Position numbers and translations under genes: made by a program. Positions 5,817-5,863 of a DNA stretch of 5,863 nucleotides are shown here, piece by piece (position 1 is the stretch's first letter; each line of letters starts with the position of its first letter). The stretch lies in NCBI GenBank assembly GCA_036794395.1, contig DAIRGS010000403.1, positions 1 to 5,863 of the forward strand, in the 5' to 3' direction. Origin of the DNA: DASXMX01 sp036794395 (GTDB lineage: Bacteria > Planctomycetota > Phycisphaerae > Tepidisphaerales > Tepidisphaeraceae). Below the pieces are notes generated by a model. That model did no database searches. It worked only from the letters and a program-made list of their open reading frames with translations, and was not told the origin of the DNA.

Positions 5817-5840
5817 CCCCCCCCCTCCCTACCCTCCCCC
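5817..5840 (-). other. C9 tract and G-quadruplex motif in the Uma2 leader
   Basis: On the minus strand this reads G5-A-G3-TA-G3-A-G9, four G-runs with loops of only one or two bases, a strong quadruplex-forming pattern. It lies about 60-80 bases upstream of the Uma2 start, on the sense strand, so it could form in the DNA promoter region or in the transcript leader. The nine-C run (5817-5825) is itself a likely indel hot spot. A regulatory effect is inference only. Confidence 0.7.
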
Positions 5841-5857
5841 GGCGTACCGGTAGAGGG
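5832..5857. repeat. Repeat-like hairpin upstream of Uma2
   Basis: Arms CCCTCCCCCGG (5832-5842) and CCGGTAGAGGG (5847-5857) pair over 11 positions with two central mismatches, around a CGTA loop. The inner part includes the exact palindrome TACCGGTA (5845-5852). It is followed by AAAAAG on the plus strand, so it is not an intrinsic terminator on either strand. Its CCCTC...GAGGG composition and G-rich flank look like a dispersed intergenic repeat unit of planctomycete-type genomes, from memory and unverified. The window ends six bases later. Confidence 0.6.
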
Positions 5858-5863
5858 AAAAAG

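Overview
The window is a stretch of moderately GC-rich bacterial chromosome with five protein-coding genes, no RNA genes that I can recognise, and several repeat-like or palindromic elements between the genes. Lineage is uncertain. The mix of a stand-alone short-form IlvD, a DUF421 membrane protein, a Uma2-family nuclease, an HTH_34-type regulator paired with a membrane protein, and G-rich dispersed repeats resembles what I remember of Planctomycetota (Phycisphaerae-like) genomes. This is an impression, not a demonstrated assignment.

Layout, left to right. Positions 1-53 are an 8-bp tandem repeat (GGAGACAG, 6.6 copies, possibly continuing off the edge). Next come a strong hairpin (58-90) and a minus-strand DUF421/YetF-like membrane protein (93-686). 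A 285-bp spacer separates this from a plus-strand, secreted beta-lactamase-family serine hydrolase (972-2135). That gene and minus-strand ilvD (2305-4041, GTG start) converge on a near-perfect long palindrome (2230-2284). ilvD is divergent from a two-gene plus-strand operon: a multi-pass membrane protein (start 4250) and a small winged-helix regulator (4856-5188). A Uma2-family PD-(D/E)xK protein (5211-5759, minus) faces this operon. Its upstream leader holds a C9 tract, a G-quadruplex motif on its sense strand and a repeat-like hairpin (5817-5857).

The most interesting part is the membrane protein/regulator operon. It has a good sigma70-type promoter (TTGACT, 16 bp, TAGAAT). The -10 and presumed start site are overlaid by three alternating copies of CTCTA/TAGAG, which make a plausible operator for the winged-helix protein of the same operon. 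The membrane protein gene is broken by one base at a run of eight G's (4706-4713). Restoring the frame adds a convincing last transmembrane helix and ends in a TAA that overlaps the regulator's ATG (TAATG). The tract is therefore a sequencing indel, a recent mutation or a switchable/slippery site.

The other genes look like independent units: branched-chain amino acid synthesis (ilvD), a periplasmic or extracellular hydrolase, a DUF421 protein, and a solitary Uma2 protein. I see no complete mobile element, CRISPR array or obvious defence system.
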